Origin: Oceanobacter mangrovi
Lineage (GTDB): Bacteria > Pseudomonadota > Gammaproteobacteria > Pseudomonadales > Oceanobacteraceae
Direction of reading: 5' to 3'
NCBI RefSeq assembly: GCF_019740315.1
Contig: NZ_JAHXZR010000006.1
Location: forward strand, 124,001-188,000
Length of the DNA stretch: 64,000 bases
A program made the position numbers and the translations under genes. The notes beneath the pieces were generated by a model. The model was not told the origin of the DNA, ran no database searches, and saw only the letters and a program-made list of their open reading frames with translations. This document shows positions 9,777-17,655 of the stretch, one piece after another. How positions within the stretch are numbered: position 1 is the first letter of the stretch; each line of letters begins with the position of its first letter.

Positions 9777-9809
9777 AGGTCAGTGGCTGGGGAAATCAAC
9801 CACTGACCT
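9777..9809 (-). terminator. inverted repeat after the lrgB-like gene
   Basis: Arms AGGTCAGTGG (9777-9786) and CCACTGACCT (9800-9809) with a 13-base loop lie in the short convergent space. Reading the minus strand the stem runs into TTTTG, so it probably ends the CidA/LrgB operon and may also stop the antiporter transcript. Confidence 0.55.
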
Positions 9810-9839
9810 CAATACCAATCTCATATCAGCGCAGCAAAC

Positions 9840-10526
9840 TCAAACCAGCGAAGCGAATAATGGCGCGCCAATCACCATGGCAATGCCGGTAAAAATCATC
9901 GTCAGACTGGCAATGACGCCTTCCTCTCGACCAATTTCGTGGGCTTTGGCCGTACCTGCGCCGTGAGACGCAGCACCAAGCGCGGCTCCTTTTGCCAGCG
10001 ATGTACGGATTCTGGCCAGTCGAAACGCCGGCTCACAAATCAACATGCCCACCACCCCTGTCATCAGCACAAGCATGGCAGTCAGATCCGGTACGCCACC
10101 AAACTGTTCGGTAACCTGCATTGCAAACGGCGTGGATACTGAGCGGGTTAACATACTTCTGGCAGCCACATCCGGCATCGGGAATATTTGCACCAACAAC
10201 CAGGATGACAACAATCCCATCACAACACCCGTTGCCACGCCCACCATCAAAGTGAGTGGAAACCGCCTGATCGTTTCACGCTGCTGATAAATCGGCACAG
10301 CGAAAGCGATGGTCGCCGGACCAAGCATCAGTACCAGCAGATTGGTGTATCGGAAATAGTCCGGCAGCGGAATATGCAACAGCATCACAAACGCCACCAG
10401 CGCCACAGGAACCGCCACCATCGGTGAAAGCCAGAAAACCTTTTTATGGCGATAGGCCAACTTCGCCAGCAGATAGAAGCCAACCGTGGCGGCAAAACTC
10501 AGGCAGGCCAGCAAGGTATCCGACAT
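9840..10526 (-). CDS. LrgB/CidB family membrane protein
   Basis: Polytopic inner-membrane protein of 228 residues, the partner of the holin-like CidA/LrgA family. These pairs affect murein hydrolase activity, lysis and, in some bacteria, transport of small organic acids. Six to seven hydrophobic helices are visible, with the conserved RSVSTPFAMQVTEQFGG segment near 129-145 and ALGAASHGAGTAKAHEIG near 183-200. Its ATG overlaps the TGA of the upstream gene by one base (TGATG), so translation is probably coupled. Confidence 0.9.
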   Translation of the reverse strand: MSDTLLACLSFAATVGFYLLAKLAYRHKKVFWLSPMVAVPVALVAFVMLLHIPLPDYFRYTNLLVLMLGPATIAFAVPIYQQRETIRRFPLTLMVGVATGVVMGLLSSWLLVQIFPMPDVAARSMLTRSVSTPFAMQVTEQFGGVPDLTAMLVLMTGVVGMLICEPAFRLARIRTSLAKGAALGAASHGAGTAKAHEIGREEGVIASLTMIFTGIAMVIGAPLFASLV

Positions 10527-10960
10527 CAGACGCCCTCCCCGACATGGTGGTCGTCATGGAGATGACGTTGCTGATCACGCTTGTCATTCATTCGCTTTTC
10601 CAGCGTATAAATCCGATCAACAACCAGGGCAGTCCCAACCAAAGCCATCAAAGTACCCAATACCACGCAAGCCACAATCACCAGACCATCAGCTTGCAAC
10701 AACGCCCGATACTTCAGCACAGATACCACCGGTGGAATAAAAAACAGCAATAACTCACCCAGCAGTACCGCTGAACCCGCTTTCACCGCCCGTTCAGGAA
10801 CAATCCCAACACCCAGTAACAAAACCAGAATACCCAACCCGAACACACTGCCGGGAATCGGAATATGCAAGGCAGCAACAGCCAGATTACAGAGCCAGAA
10901 CAGCCCACAGAAAGCGACCAGCTGCAGTAGCGAATATGAGAATGAACGGACCTTTACCAT
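10526..10960 (-). CDS. CidA/LrgA family holin-like protein
   Basis: Small inner-membrane protein of about 144 residues with four hydrophobic helices. The FGLGILVLLLGVGIVPERAVKAG region is typical of LrgA/CidA, including the PER before a long helix. I chose the ATG at 10960 rather than the upstream in-frame start at 11041, because GGAG lies 12 bases ahead of it and the family starts here; the longer form would add a non-conserved hydrophilic leader. First gene of a two-gene operon with the LrgB-like gene. The divergent LysR at 11089 is the likely regulator. Confidence 0.87.
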   Translation of the reverse strand: MVKVRSFSYSLLQLVAFCGLFWLCNLAVAALHIPIPGSVFGLGILVLLLGVGIVPERAVKAGSAVLLGELLLFFIPPVVSVLKYRALLQADGLVIVACVVLGTLMALVGTALVVDRIYTLEKRMNDKRDQQRHLHDDHHVGEGV

Positions 10961-11052
10961 GATTGAATGAAGTCTCCGGAATGGAAAAGCCCCGCCAGAA
11001 TTGGTGGGAACTGGACCATAGTCTAACGAGGATGAAATCATATAAATAATGA

Positions 11053-11063
11053 ATGATAATCAT
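11053..11063. promoter_or_regulatory. palindrome in the divergent lrgA/lysR intergenic region
   Basis: The perfect 11-base palindrome ATGATAATCAT sits about 26 bases upstream of the LysR start and 90 bases from the LrgA start. Its spacing and AT-rich context suit a LysR operator. It also equals the core of a Fur box, though the flanks do not match the 19-base consensus. Which protein binds cannot be decided by eye. Confidence 0.4.
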
Positions 11064-11088
11064 CGAATAGATAACTAGAGGTTATTCA

Positions 11089-11976
11089 ATGGATCTGCGC
11101 GTATTACGCTACCTGATGGGAGTCGTTGAATCCGGTGGCTTTGGCAAGGCTGCCAAACGCCTGCACCTGTCACAGCCTGCGCTGAGCAAGGCAATCCGGA
11201 ATCTGGAAGAGGAACTTGAAGTCACCTTGCTTGACCGTGGCAAGCGTGGTTCGAGCATTCGGCTAACCCCCGCTGGAGAAGTGGTTTATCGTCATGCAGC
11301 CGGTTTGCTTGAAGCCCGCCAACGCATGATGCAGGAGCTGCAAATGCTCAATCAGCTGGAGTGTGGCGTGCTCAGAATCGGCCTTTCGCCACTGGGCAGC
11401 GGCGTATTGTTTGCCCCGATTATTGCCCGCTTTCGGGCCGCCTGGCCCAAGGTTGAAATTGAACTGCTGGAACAAGGTGGTGCTGCGCAGGAAGAAGCCT
11501 TACGCAATAACAAGGTTGAGCTGGCCATGAGCATGGTGCCGGAAAATGAGGAATTTGACTGGCTGCAAATGCGCGACGACCCCATGATGGTCGCCCTACC
11601 AACCAATCACCCGTTAGTTAATCAACCCTCACTGACACTAGGGGAACTGAACGAGTGTCCGCTGATTACCTTCGAAGACACCTACTCACTGGGCAAACTC
11701 ATCTATAGACACTGCATCGAAGCCGGATTCGCCCCTCACAACGTGATGCGGGTATCCCAGATTGAATTCGGCATGGCACTGGTTGCTTCAGGTGCGGGGG
11801 TATTGTTACTGCCGCAATTGATTGCCGAACAGCTAACCACTGCAGGTGTCGTACTGAAACCACTGGCGTCTTCGACATTGCGCTGGCGACCCTCCGTGAT
11901 CTGGCGCAAAGACACCACCTTGTCGTTTGCCGCGATGGCGTTGATGCAATTGATTAGGGAACGGTATGCGGGGTGA
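11089..11976 (+). CDS. LysR-family transcriptional regulator
   Basis: A 295-residue regulator with an N-terminal winged helix-turn-helix at about residues 3-60 (GGFGKAAKRLHLSQPALSKAIRNLE) and a C-terminal effector-binding domain at about 90-290. It is transcribed divergently from the CidA/LrgB operon with about 128 bases between, the classical arrangement in which the LysR protein controls the neighbouring operon. In other bacteria CidR-type LysR proteins respond to acetate or related metabolites; whether this one does is inference. AGAGGTTATTCA precedes the ATG. Confidence 0.9.
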   Translation: MDLRVLRYLMGVVESGGFGKAAKRLHLSQPALSKAIRNLEEELEVTLLDRGKRGSSIRLTPAGEVVYRHAAGLLEARQRMMQELQMLNQLECGVLRIGLSPLGSGVLFAPIIARFRAAWPKVEIELLEQGGAAQEEALRNNKVELAMSMVPENEEFDWLQMRDDPMMVALPTNHPLVNQPSLTLGELNECPLITFEDTYSLGKLIYRHCIEAGFAPHNVMRVSQIEFGMALVASGAGVLLLPQLIAEQLTTAGVVLKPLASSTLRWRPSVIWRKDTTLSFAAMALMQLIRERYAG

Positions 11977-11988
11977 GCCTGATCGTGT

Positions 11989-12900
11989 TCAAGCCAACAC
12001 ACGTGGTGATCCAGGAAGATTAACATCGCTTCCTGCAGGCACTACCGCAACAACGTCTCCTGTCTTAAACGCTTCAACAGGCACATAGCAGAAGCCATGC
12101 TTACCTGTACTGGAGACACCTGAATCGGCGAGATCCTTGCGATATTGATCAGCCAGTACAGAACCGACCTTTGCATTGTTTACATATATATCAACGGATA
12201 CAGGTGTTTCGTTGGTTCTTGCCAGCACCCAGCCACGAACCACCTCTGCCTCAAGACTATCCAGGCAACCGCTGAAACCGAGATTCTTGAGCTTTTGGAT
12301 ATCCGTCCGGGAATCAGCCCATTTCCTATAACCTGTGGGACTGGGGTTTACTCCTGAGATAATGGCATTTACGTTTTCCTGGTTGGATTCCATCGACAGA
12401 AATGCAAGCAACCGCCGAGCATAATCATCTGTATTCGTAATCATCTTTTCGTATGAAATCAGAAGACAATCCGGCTTTCGATATTTAATAAAATTTAAAA
12501 CCTTTAAGTATTGGATCGATGCTTTCAGCATGCCAGCCAAATGGGAACGACCGAGGGCTCTGTTCATCCGATCGCTTATCGAATAGATATCGCGAAAAAC
12601 AAAAACGTACCTAGGGTTCTCAAAAAAACCATCTATTTTGCGAAGCTTGTTGATTACTCCCGGGTATTTCCATGCAAAAAGCTGATGATCTCGCTCGTAT
12701 TCCGCAATCTTTTTCTGGAAGTTTTGCCAGTCCCGCTGCTGAAATTTTTCGGCCAGATACACATCCTCATAGTTAGGTTTATGCCATTCATCTCCAATGA
12801 ATACCCCTAAACTATAAAGCGATGACGTTACAGCAGAAGTGCCCCCTCGACCAACGCCAACAACAATGATCGAGGTACCCTTTTCAGCATCTGCCATCAA
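11989..12900 (-). CDS. sulfotransferase-like P-loop protein with C-terminal beta domain (copy 2)
   Basis: A 303-residue protein. Residues about 10-30 carry a P-loop like the PAPS-binding loop of sulfotransferases (VGVGRGGTSAVTSSL). A KYPGVINKLRK and a YVFVFRDIYSISDR segment follow, the second resembling the RDP-like 3'-phosphate loop. After about residue 215 comes a small beta-rich domain with GWVLARTNETPVSVDIYVN, of a kind found at the ends of polysaccharide-related proteins. Substrate unknown. It is 24 bases downstream of its paralogue, on the same strand. Base composition is more AT-rich than the neighbours, which suggests acquisition by transfer. Confidence 0.65.
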   Translation of the reverse strand: MMADAEKGTSIIVVGVGRGGTSAVTSSLYSLGVFIGDEWHKPNYEDVYLAEKFQQRDWQNFQKKIAEYERDHQLFAWKYPGVINKLRKIDGFFENPRYVFVFRDIYSISDRMNRALGRSHLAGMLKASIQYLKVLNFIKYRKPDCLLISYEKMITNTDDYARRLLAFLSMESNQENVNAIISGVNPSPTGYRKWADSRTDIQKLKNLGFSGCLDSLEAEVVRGWVLARTNETPVSVDIYVNNAKVGSVLADQYRKDLADSGVSSTGKHGFCYVPVEAFKTGDVVAVVPAGSDVNLPGSPRVLA

Positions 12901-12924
12901 TCGAAACTCCTCACCGATACTGCA

Positions 12925-13875
12925 TCAACCTATCTGCCGCGGCGATCCTTTCACATCCAGAGCCGTTCCCGCCAGTACTACCGATACAGTATCGCCACTT
13001 TTCAGCGGAGGGTCGAGCGTATAAACAAAGCCATGACAACCGCTATTCGACACTGCAGCGTCAACCAGATCCTGGCGGTAATTATCAGCCAGAGCATTCC
13101 CAACCTTGACTTTATTTATATAGATATCAACCGAAACTGGATTTTCGTCCTTTTTTGAACGGAGCCAGCCACCGATCTTTTCTTTTTCAATGTAATCAAG
13201 ATGCCCCAGGATTTGCTGCGCCTTGCGCTCACGGGATTTTTTTGATTCATCTGCCCATTCCTGATAACCCGACGGGCTCGGGCATACCGATGTAACAATT
13301 GACTCAATATTTTCACTGGTCTTTTCCATTTCCAGAAAGTCCAGTAGTTGCCGGGCATACTGATCAGTATTGGTCAGCATTTTCTCATAAGACACCAGCA
13401 AACAATCTGGCTTACGATATTTTATAAAAAAAATCGCATTCAGATACTGCAAAGAAGCCTTGAACATGGAAAATAAAAGTGAGGCGCCACGAGCACGATT
13501 TATTCTGTCACCGATAGCGTATATATCACGAAACACAAATATGTATTTCGGACTTGAGAACATGCCATCTACTTTAATCAGCCTGTTTATGGAATCCGGT
13601 AATTTCCAGGCAAAAACATCGTGAGAAGCCTCGTATTTCTTTATTTGTTTTCTGAATTTACTCCAGCTTCGATTACGAAAACACTTGGCCAAATAAACAT
13701 CTTCATAATTTGGTTCGCGCCATGAATCCCCCAGAAATATGCCAACACTGTTCAATGAAGATGCAACTGCAGATGTCCCTCCCCGATTAACACCGACAAC
13801 AATAATTGAGGAACCCTTCACCATGTCTTTCATTTCCATAAAACCCAGCAAATCAACCGCATTACCGCAGAACAC
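12925..13875 (-). CDS. sulfotransferase-like P-loop protein with C-terminal beta domain (copy 1)
   Basis: A 316-residue paralogue of the next gene downstream, with the same plan: P-loop VGVNRGGTSAVASSL near residues 27-41, a conserved PNYEDVYLAKCF segment, a phosphate-loop-like YIFVFRDIYAIGDR, and a C-terminal beta domain with GWLRSKKDENPVSVDIYIN. The pair share long identical stretches such as IKYRKPDCLL and SYEKM, so they arose by tandem duplication and diverged. The ATG at 13875 may be too early; internal ATGs at residues 13 and 16 (about 13839 and 13830) align with the start of copy 2. AT-rich codon use. Cytoplasmic, no signal peptide seen. Function unknown beyond the fold. Confidence 0.65.
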   Translation of the reverse strand: MFCGNAVDLLGFMEMKDMVKGSSIIVVGVNRGGTSAVASSLNSVGIFLGDSWREPNYEDVYLAKCFRNRSWSKFRKQIKKYEASHDVFAWKLPDSINRLIKVDGMFSSPKYIFVFRDIYAIGDRINRARGASLLFSMFKASLQYLNAIFFIKYRKPDCLLVSYEKMLTNTDQYARQLLDFLEMEKTSENIESIVTSVCPSPSGYQEWADESKKSRERKAQQILGHLDYIEKEKIGGWLRSKKDENPVSVDIYINKVKVGNALADNYRQDLVDAAVSNSGCHGFVYTLDPPLKSGDTVSVVLAGTALDVKGSPRQIG

Positions 13876-14005
13876 ATCAATACCGCGAAGGCTAAACCTT
13901 TAGCATCGGCAACAAAAGAAGTCTACTTCAATTTGCCCGGCCAATTTTAAATTGCAACCAGAAGACATGAATCGGGGCTTTATGAAATCACAAGCCAAAA
14001 CCGAC

Positions 14006-14036
14006 AAGCCCCGACCAGCAGAGCTGATCAGGGCTT
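14006..14036 (-). terminator. stem-loop after malate synthase
   Basis: AAGCCC at 14006 pairs with GGGCTT ending at 14036, with further pairing between GACCAGC and GCTGATC inside. On the minus strand it follows the malate synthase stop by about 57 bases and is followed by GTCGGTTTT. Moderate terminator candidate with one mismatch. Confidence 0.45.
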
Positions 14037-14092
14037 GGGGTCTTGCAGGTGCTGTGGCGATACTGGCCGGCGCCAGTCCAGCAGATATTTTG

Positions 14093-16270
14093 TTACTGCG
14101 CTGCCTTGAACTTCAGACGGTAGGCGTGCAGCAGCGGTTCGGTATACCCGCTAGGCTGTTCCTTACCCTTGAAGATCAGGTCAGAAGCTGCCTGGAAGGC
14201 AATTCCATCAAAACCCGGTGCCATGTTGATGTAGGCAGGATCGCCTGCGTTTTGACCATCAACAATCGCCGCCATGCGCTTGAGGCTGTCTTCAACCTGC
14301 TCACGAGTACAAACGCCGTGCTCGAGCCAGTTGGCCAGGTGCTGGGATGAAATACGCAGAGTGGCGCGGTCTTCCATCAGGCCAATGTTGTTGATGTCTG
14401 GCACCTTGGAACAGCCAACACCCTGATCGATCCAGCGCACGACGTAGCCCAGAATACCCTGACAGTTGTTGTCCAGTTCACGCTGAATCTGCTCCTGCGT
14501 CAGCGAGGCCTGCTGCTCTGCGGTCATCAGCGGAATCGTCAGGATGTCATCGATATTGGCGAATTCACGCTGCTTCAACTGCTCCTGAATTTCGAACACA
14601 TTCACTTGATGGTAATGCAGTGCATGCAGTGTGGCACCGGTGGGCGACGGAACCCAGGCAGTGTTGGCACCGGCTTTTGGATGGCCAATTTTCTGCTCCA
14701 TCATCTGACCCATTTCATCCGGCATGGCCCACATACCCTTACCAATCTGGGCACGGCCTTGCAGACCATACTTGAGGCCGGTGTCGACGTTCCAGTTTTC
14801 GTAGGTGTTGATCCAGACCTGCTGCTTCATGATGCTCTTTGGTACGAAGGCACCCGCCAGCATGGAGGTATGGATTTCGTCACCCGTGCGATCAAGGAAG
14901 CCGGTGTTGATGAATACAACACGGTCTTTCGCCGCTTCGATACACCGCGCCAGATTCACCGTGGTGCGACGCTCTTCATCCATAATGCCCATTTTCATGG
15001 TGAATTGAGGCAGACCAAGCGCCGCTTCAACACGACCGAACAGTTCATTGGCGAAGGCCACTTCCTCAGGACCATGCATCTTCGGCTTAACGATGTTTAC
15101 CGAACCTGTGGTGCTGTTGCGGAATGGCGCATTGCCTCGCAGATCGTGCATGGCACACAGAGTGGTGATCATGGCGTCCATGATTCCTTCTGGTACTTCG
15201 TTGCCATCCTGGTCGCGCATCGCCGGGTTGGTCATCAGGTGACCAACGTTACGAATGAACAGCATGGAGCGGCCTTTCAGCTTAACGGTCTCACCGTACA
15301 GGCCGGTGTATTCACGGTCCGGATTCATACGACGAGTGAAAGTAGTGCCGCCTTTGGCAACCTGTTCTTCCAGATCGCCGCGCATCAGGCCAAGCCAGTT
15401 GCTATAGGTAATCACCTTGTCTTCGGCGTCAACGGCGGCAACGGAGTCTTCGCAGTCCATAATGGTGGTCAGTGCGGCTTCAACCAGAATGTCCTTGATA
15501 CCCGCCGGGTCGGTCGCACCGATTTGGGAACTGGCATCAATCTGGATTTCCAGGTGCAAACCGTTGTTTTGCAGCAGGATTGCCGTTGGAGCATCCGCTT
15601 CGCCCTTGTAGCCCTTCAGTTTGGACTGGTCGGCCAGACCGGTTACAGAGCCGTCCTGCAAGGTCACTACCAAAGCACCGCTGGCAATGCTGTAGTTGGT
15701 GCTGTCGGCGTGGGACCCAACAGCCAGTGGCGCAGCCTGATCCAGAACGTTGCGACCATAAGCGATCACCTTGGCACCACGAACCGGGTTGTATTCTCTG
15801 GTTTTTTCAGCGCCGCCATCTTCAGACAGTGCGTTGGTACCATAGAGCGCGTCGTACAAGGAACCCCAGCGCGCGTTGGCAGCGTTCAAGGCAAAGCGGG
15901 CGTTCATCACCGGAACCACCAGCTGCGGACCCGCCATGGTGCCGATTTCCGGCTCAACGTTTTGGGTCTGAGCCTGGAATGGTTCGGCTTGCGGCAACAG
16001 GTAACCAATGTCCTGCAGGAACGCCTTGTATTCGACAGCGTTATGCGGCTGGCCCTTGCGTTCAGTGTGGTAGCTGTCGATACGGGCTTGCAGATCATCA
16101 CGCTTCAGCAGCAAGGCACGGTTTTTCGGTGCCAGCTCGTTGACGATCGCATCAAATCCGGCCCAGAAGGCATCGACGTCCACGCCGGTGCCAGGAATAG
16201 CTTGTTCGTTTACGAAATCGTACAGCGCTTGGGCGATCTGAATGCCACCCTTCTGAACGTATCCAGTCAT
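14093..16270 (-). CDS. glcB: malate synthase G
   Basis: Condenses glyoxylate and acetyl-CoA to malate in the glyoxylate cycle or glycolate use; cytoplasmic monomer. The 725-residue length matches the G isoform rather than the shorter A isoform. Seen: [17 protein letters not shown] near 280, the Mg-binding ED region; [18 protein letters not shown] near 335; [19 protein letters not shown] near 427-445, carrying conserved Glu and Arg residues; and the C-terminal [14 protein letters not shown] block with a following catalytic-lid region. No isocitrate lyase lies nearby, so the gene is monocistronic. The ATG is preceded by AGAGAGGCCCAAG, a plausible ribosome binding site. Confidence 0.96.
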   Translation of the reverse strand: MTGYVQKGGIQIAQALYDFVNEQAIPGTGVDVDAFWAGFDAIVNELAPKNRALLLKRDDLQARIDSYHTERKGQPHNAVEYKAFLQDIGYLLPQAEPFQAQTQNVEPEIGTMAGPQLVVPVMNARFALNAANARWGSLYDALYGTNALSEDGGAEKTREYNPVRGAKVIAYGRNVLDQAAPLAVGSHADSTNYSIASGALVVTLQDGSVTGLADQSKLKGYKGEADAPTAILLQNNGLHLEIQIDASSQIGATDPAGIKDILVEAALTTIMDCEDSVAAVDAEDKVITYSNWLGLMRGDLEEQVAKGGTTFTRRMNPDREYTGLYGETVKLKGRSMLFIRNVGHLMTNPAMRDQDGNEVPEGIMDAMITTLCAMHDLRGNAPFRNSTTGSVNIVKPKMHGPEEVAFANELFGRVEAALGLPQFTMKMGIMDEERRTTVNLARCIEAAKDRVVFINTGFLDRTGDEIHTSMLAGAFVPKSIMKQQVWINTYENWNVDTGLKYGLQGRAQIGKGMWAMPDEMGQMMEQKIGHPKAGANTAWVPSPTGATLHALHYHQVNVFEIQEQLKQREFANIDDILTIPLMTAEQQASLTQEQIQRELDNNCQGILGYVVRWIDQGVGCSKVPDINNIGLMEDRATLRISSQHLANWLEHGVCTREQVEDSLKRMAAIVDGQNAGDPAYINMAPGFDGIAFQAASDLIFKGKEQPSGYTEPLLHAYRLKFKAAQ

Positions 16271-16601
16271 CTTGGGCCTCTCTGGTGTGTTGGCGCTGGC
16301 GTTTACATCCGTGCCAGGCCTTTGGGTCGTTTACAGGCTTTTACGCCCTGTTTTTATCGTTGCAGCAGTATAGCTTTGGGCTACCGCCACAAGTAACCAG
16401 CATGGTTTGCATATTTGGCATTCACCAAATGAATAGGCTGGAGGGTTTGCCGGTATTTCTACGCAAACATGACCGATCGGTCAAGTTTCTGATCGAACTG
16501 GCAGCTCTGTCAGAAACCCTCAAATGGTCGTAAATGGCTGAGGGCCAGCTGAATCCGCCCAGACCAGCTGTTAGACTTGGGCACCCAATCAGGATTCCAT
16601 C
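16271..16601. other. 331-base divergent intergenic region
   Basis: Separates glcB (leftward) from the nucleoside-recognition gene (rightward). I see no credible gene. It contains the regulatory palindrome at 16470-16483 and must hold the promoters of both genes, though no clear -35/-10 pair stands out by eye. Confidence 0.6.
16470..16483. promoter_or_regulatory. 14-bp palindrome, TetR-type operator candidate
   Basis: The perfect palindrome TGACCGATCGGTCA resembles operators of TetR-family repressors, which often have GACCGnnCGGTC symmetry. It lies about 120 bases upstream of the nucleoside-recognition gene and 200 bases upstream of glcB. No TetR gene occurs in this window, so the binding protein would be encoded elsewhere. 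Confidence 0.45.
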
Positions 16602-17540
16602 ATGGACGCTATCGCTACTTCCCTGCTTTCCTCAGGCCGCGCGGCGGTCGATCTGGCCTTTTTTGTGCTGTTACCCATCATGATTGTGATGCTCAGCATC
16701 ATGCGCTGGCTGGAATGGCAAGGCTGGCTTCCCAAAATCGTGGCGACTGTCGCGCCACTGCTGCGCCCGCTGGGCCTCACCGGCCTCGGCGTATTTGCGC
16801 TGATTCAGGTGATGCTGGTGAGTTTTGCCGCGCCACTGGCAACCCTGGCCGTGATGGCCAAAAACGGTACTGCGCCGCGTTATATCGCTTCGACACTAGC
16901 GATGGTTTTGGCGATGTCACAAGCCAACGTAGTGTTCCCGATGGCCGCTGTCGGCCTGGATGTGGTGCCTGTGATGGCGTTTGCGCTGATCGGCGGTTTG
17001 ATCGCCGCTGCCACTGCATTTTATGTCACCGGCCGTCGTCTTGAACTGCATGAGGAAACAGCCAGTCCGACCCGTGATATCGATACAGATACTCGCGGCA
17101 ACCTGCTCGACGTCATTAACCACGCTGGGCGTGATGCCTGGAATATCGCTTTGGGCGCACTGCCCTTGCTGGTGATTTCGCTGGTCGCAGTGAATCTCGT
17201 ACGGCTAACCGGCATGATCGGCTGGCTCGAAACCAATCTGGCCTTTTTGTTTGAAGCGGTTGGCTACCCTGCTGACACCCTGCTACTGGTGATCACCAAA
17301 TACATTGCTGGCGGTACCGCCATGATGGGCATTGTGGTGGAGCAGTTTCAGTCTGGCGGCCTGTCAGCCAACGACATTAATCTGTTGGCCGGTTTGCTGA
17401 TTTGTCCATTGGATGTTGCCGGTGTAGCAATTCTGGCAGCCGCAGGCAAGCAAGTTGGCGCGGTGGTCAAACCGGCGGTGCTGGCAGCACTGGTTGGTAT
17501 CGCCTTTCGGGTTATTTGCCATACGCTGGTTTATGGCTGA
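16602..17540 (+). CDS. nucleoside-recognition (gate) domain membrane protein
   Basis: A 312-residue polytopic membrane protein with two copies of the nucleoside-recognition/gate fold found in concentrative nucleoside transporters and spore-maturation proteins. The first half shows QVMLVSFAAPLATLAVMAKNG near 68-88 and the second TKYIAGGTAMMGIVVEQ near 230-246, each a broken helix with Gly/Ala. The middle, about residues 150-170, is hydrophilic. Probably an inner-membrane transporter of unknown substrate. ATG at 16602, 7 bases after a weak AGGA. Monocistronic, followed by a strong terminator. Confidence 0.8.
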   Translation: MDAIATSLLSSGRAAVDLAFFVLLPIMIVMLSIMRWLEWQGWLPKIVATVAPLLRPLGLTGLGVFALIQVMLVSFAAPLATLAVMAKNGTAPRYIASTLAMVLAMSQANVVFPMAAVGLDVVPVMAFALIGGLIAAATAFYVTGRRLELHEETASPTRDIDTDTRGNLLDVINHAGRDAWNIALGALPLLVISLVAVNLVRLTGMIGWLETNLAFLFEAVGYPADTLLLVITKYIAGGTAMMGIVVEQFQSGGLSANDINLLAGLLICPLDVAGVAILAAAGKQVGAVVKPAVLAALVGIAFRVICHTLVYG

Positions 17541-17605
17541 TTGATCGCTGCAGCTGGCTCGTTCTGCAACCATATGGAGCACAGCCAAAATAGAAAGCAC
17601 AAACA

Positions 17606-17632
17606 AAAATGCCCGCTTGATGCGGGCATTTT
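17606..17632. terminator. bidirectional rho-independent terminator
   Basis: AAAATGCCCGC (17606-17616), loop TTGAT, GCGGGCATTTT (17622-17632). GC-rich stem flanked by A and T tracts on either side, placed between two convergent genes, so it should end both transcripts. Confidence 0.9.
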
Positions 17633-17655
17633 GTTGGATCGGGTAAACGCTGTGA

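Noticed and set aside
11045-11070. Fur box upstream of the LysR gene
   Set aside because: Only the central 11 bases match; the flanking six-base units do not, so Fur control is not claimed.
14606-16396. 596-codon open frame on the plus strand opposite glcB
   Set aside because: It is antisense to malate synthase G, which has clear motifs throughout; the long frame is a codon-bias shadow.
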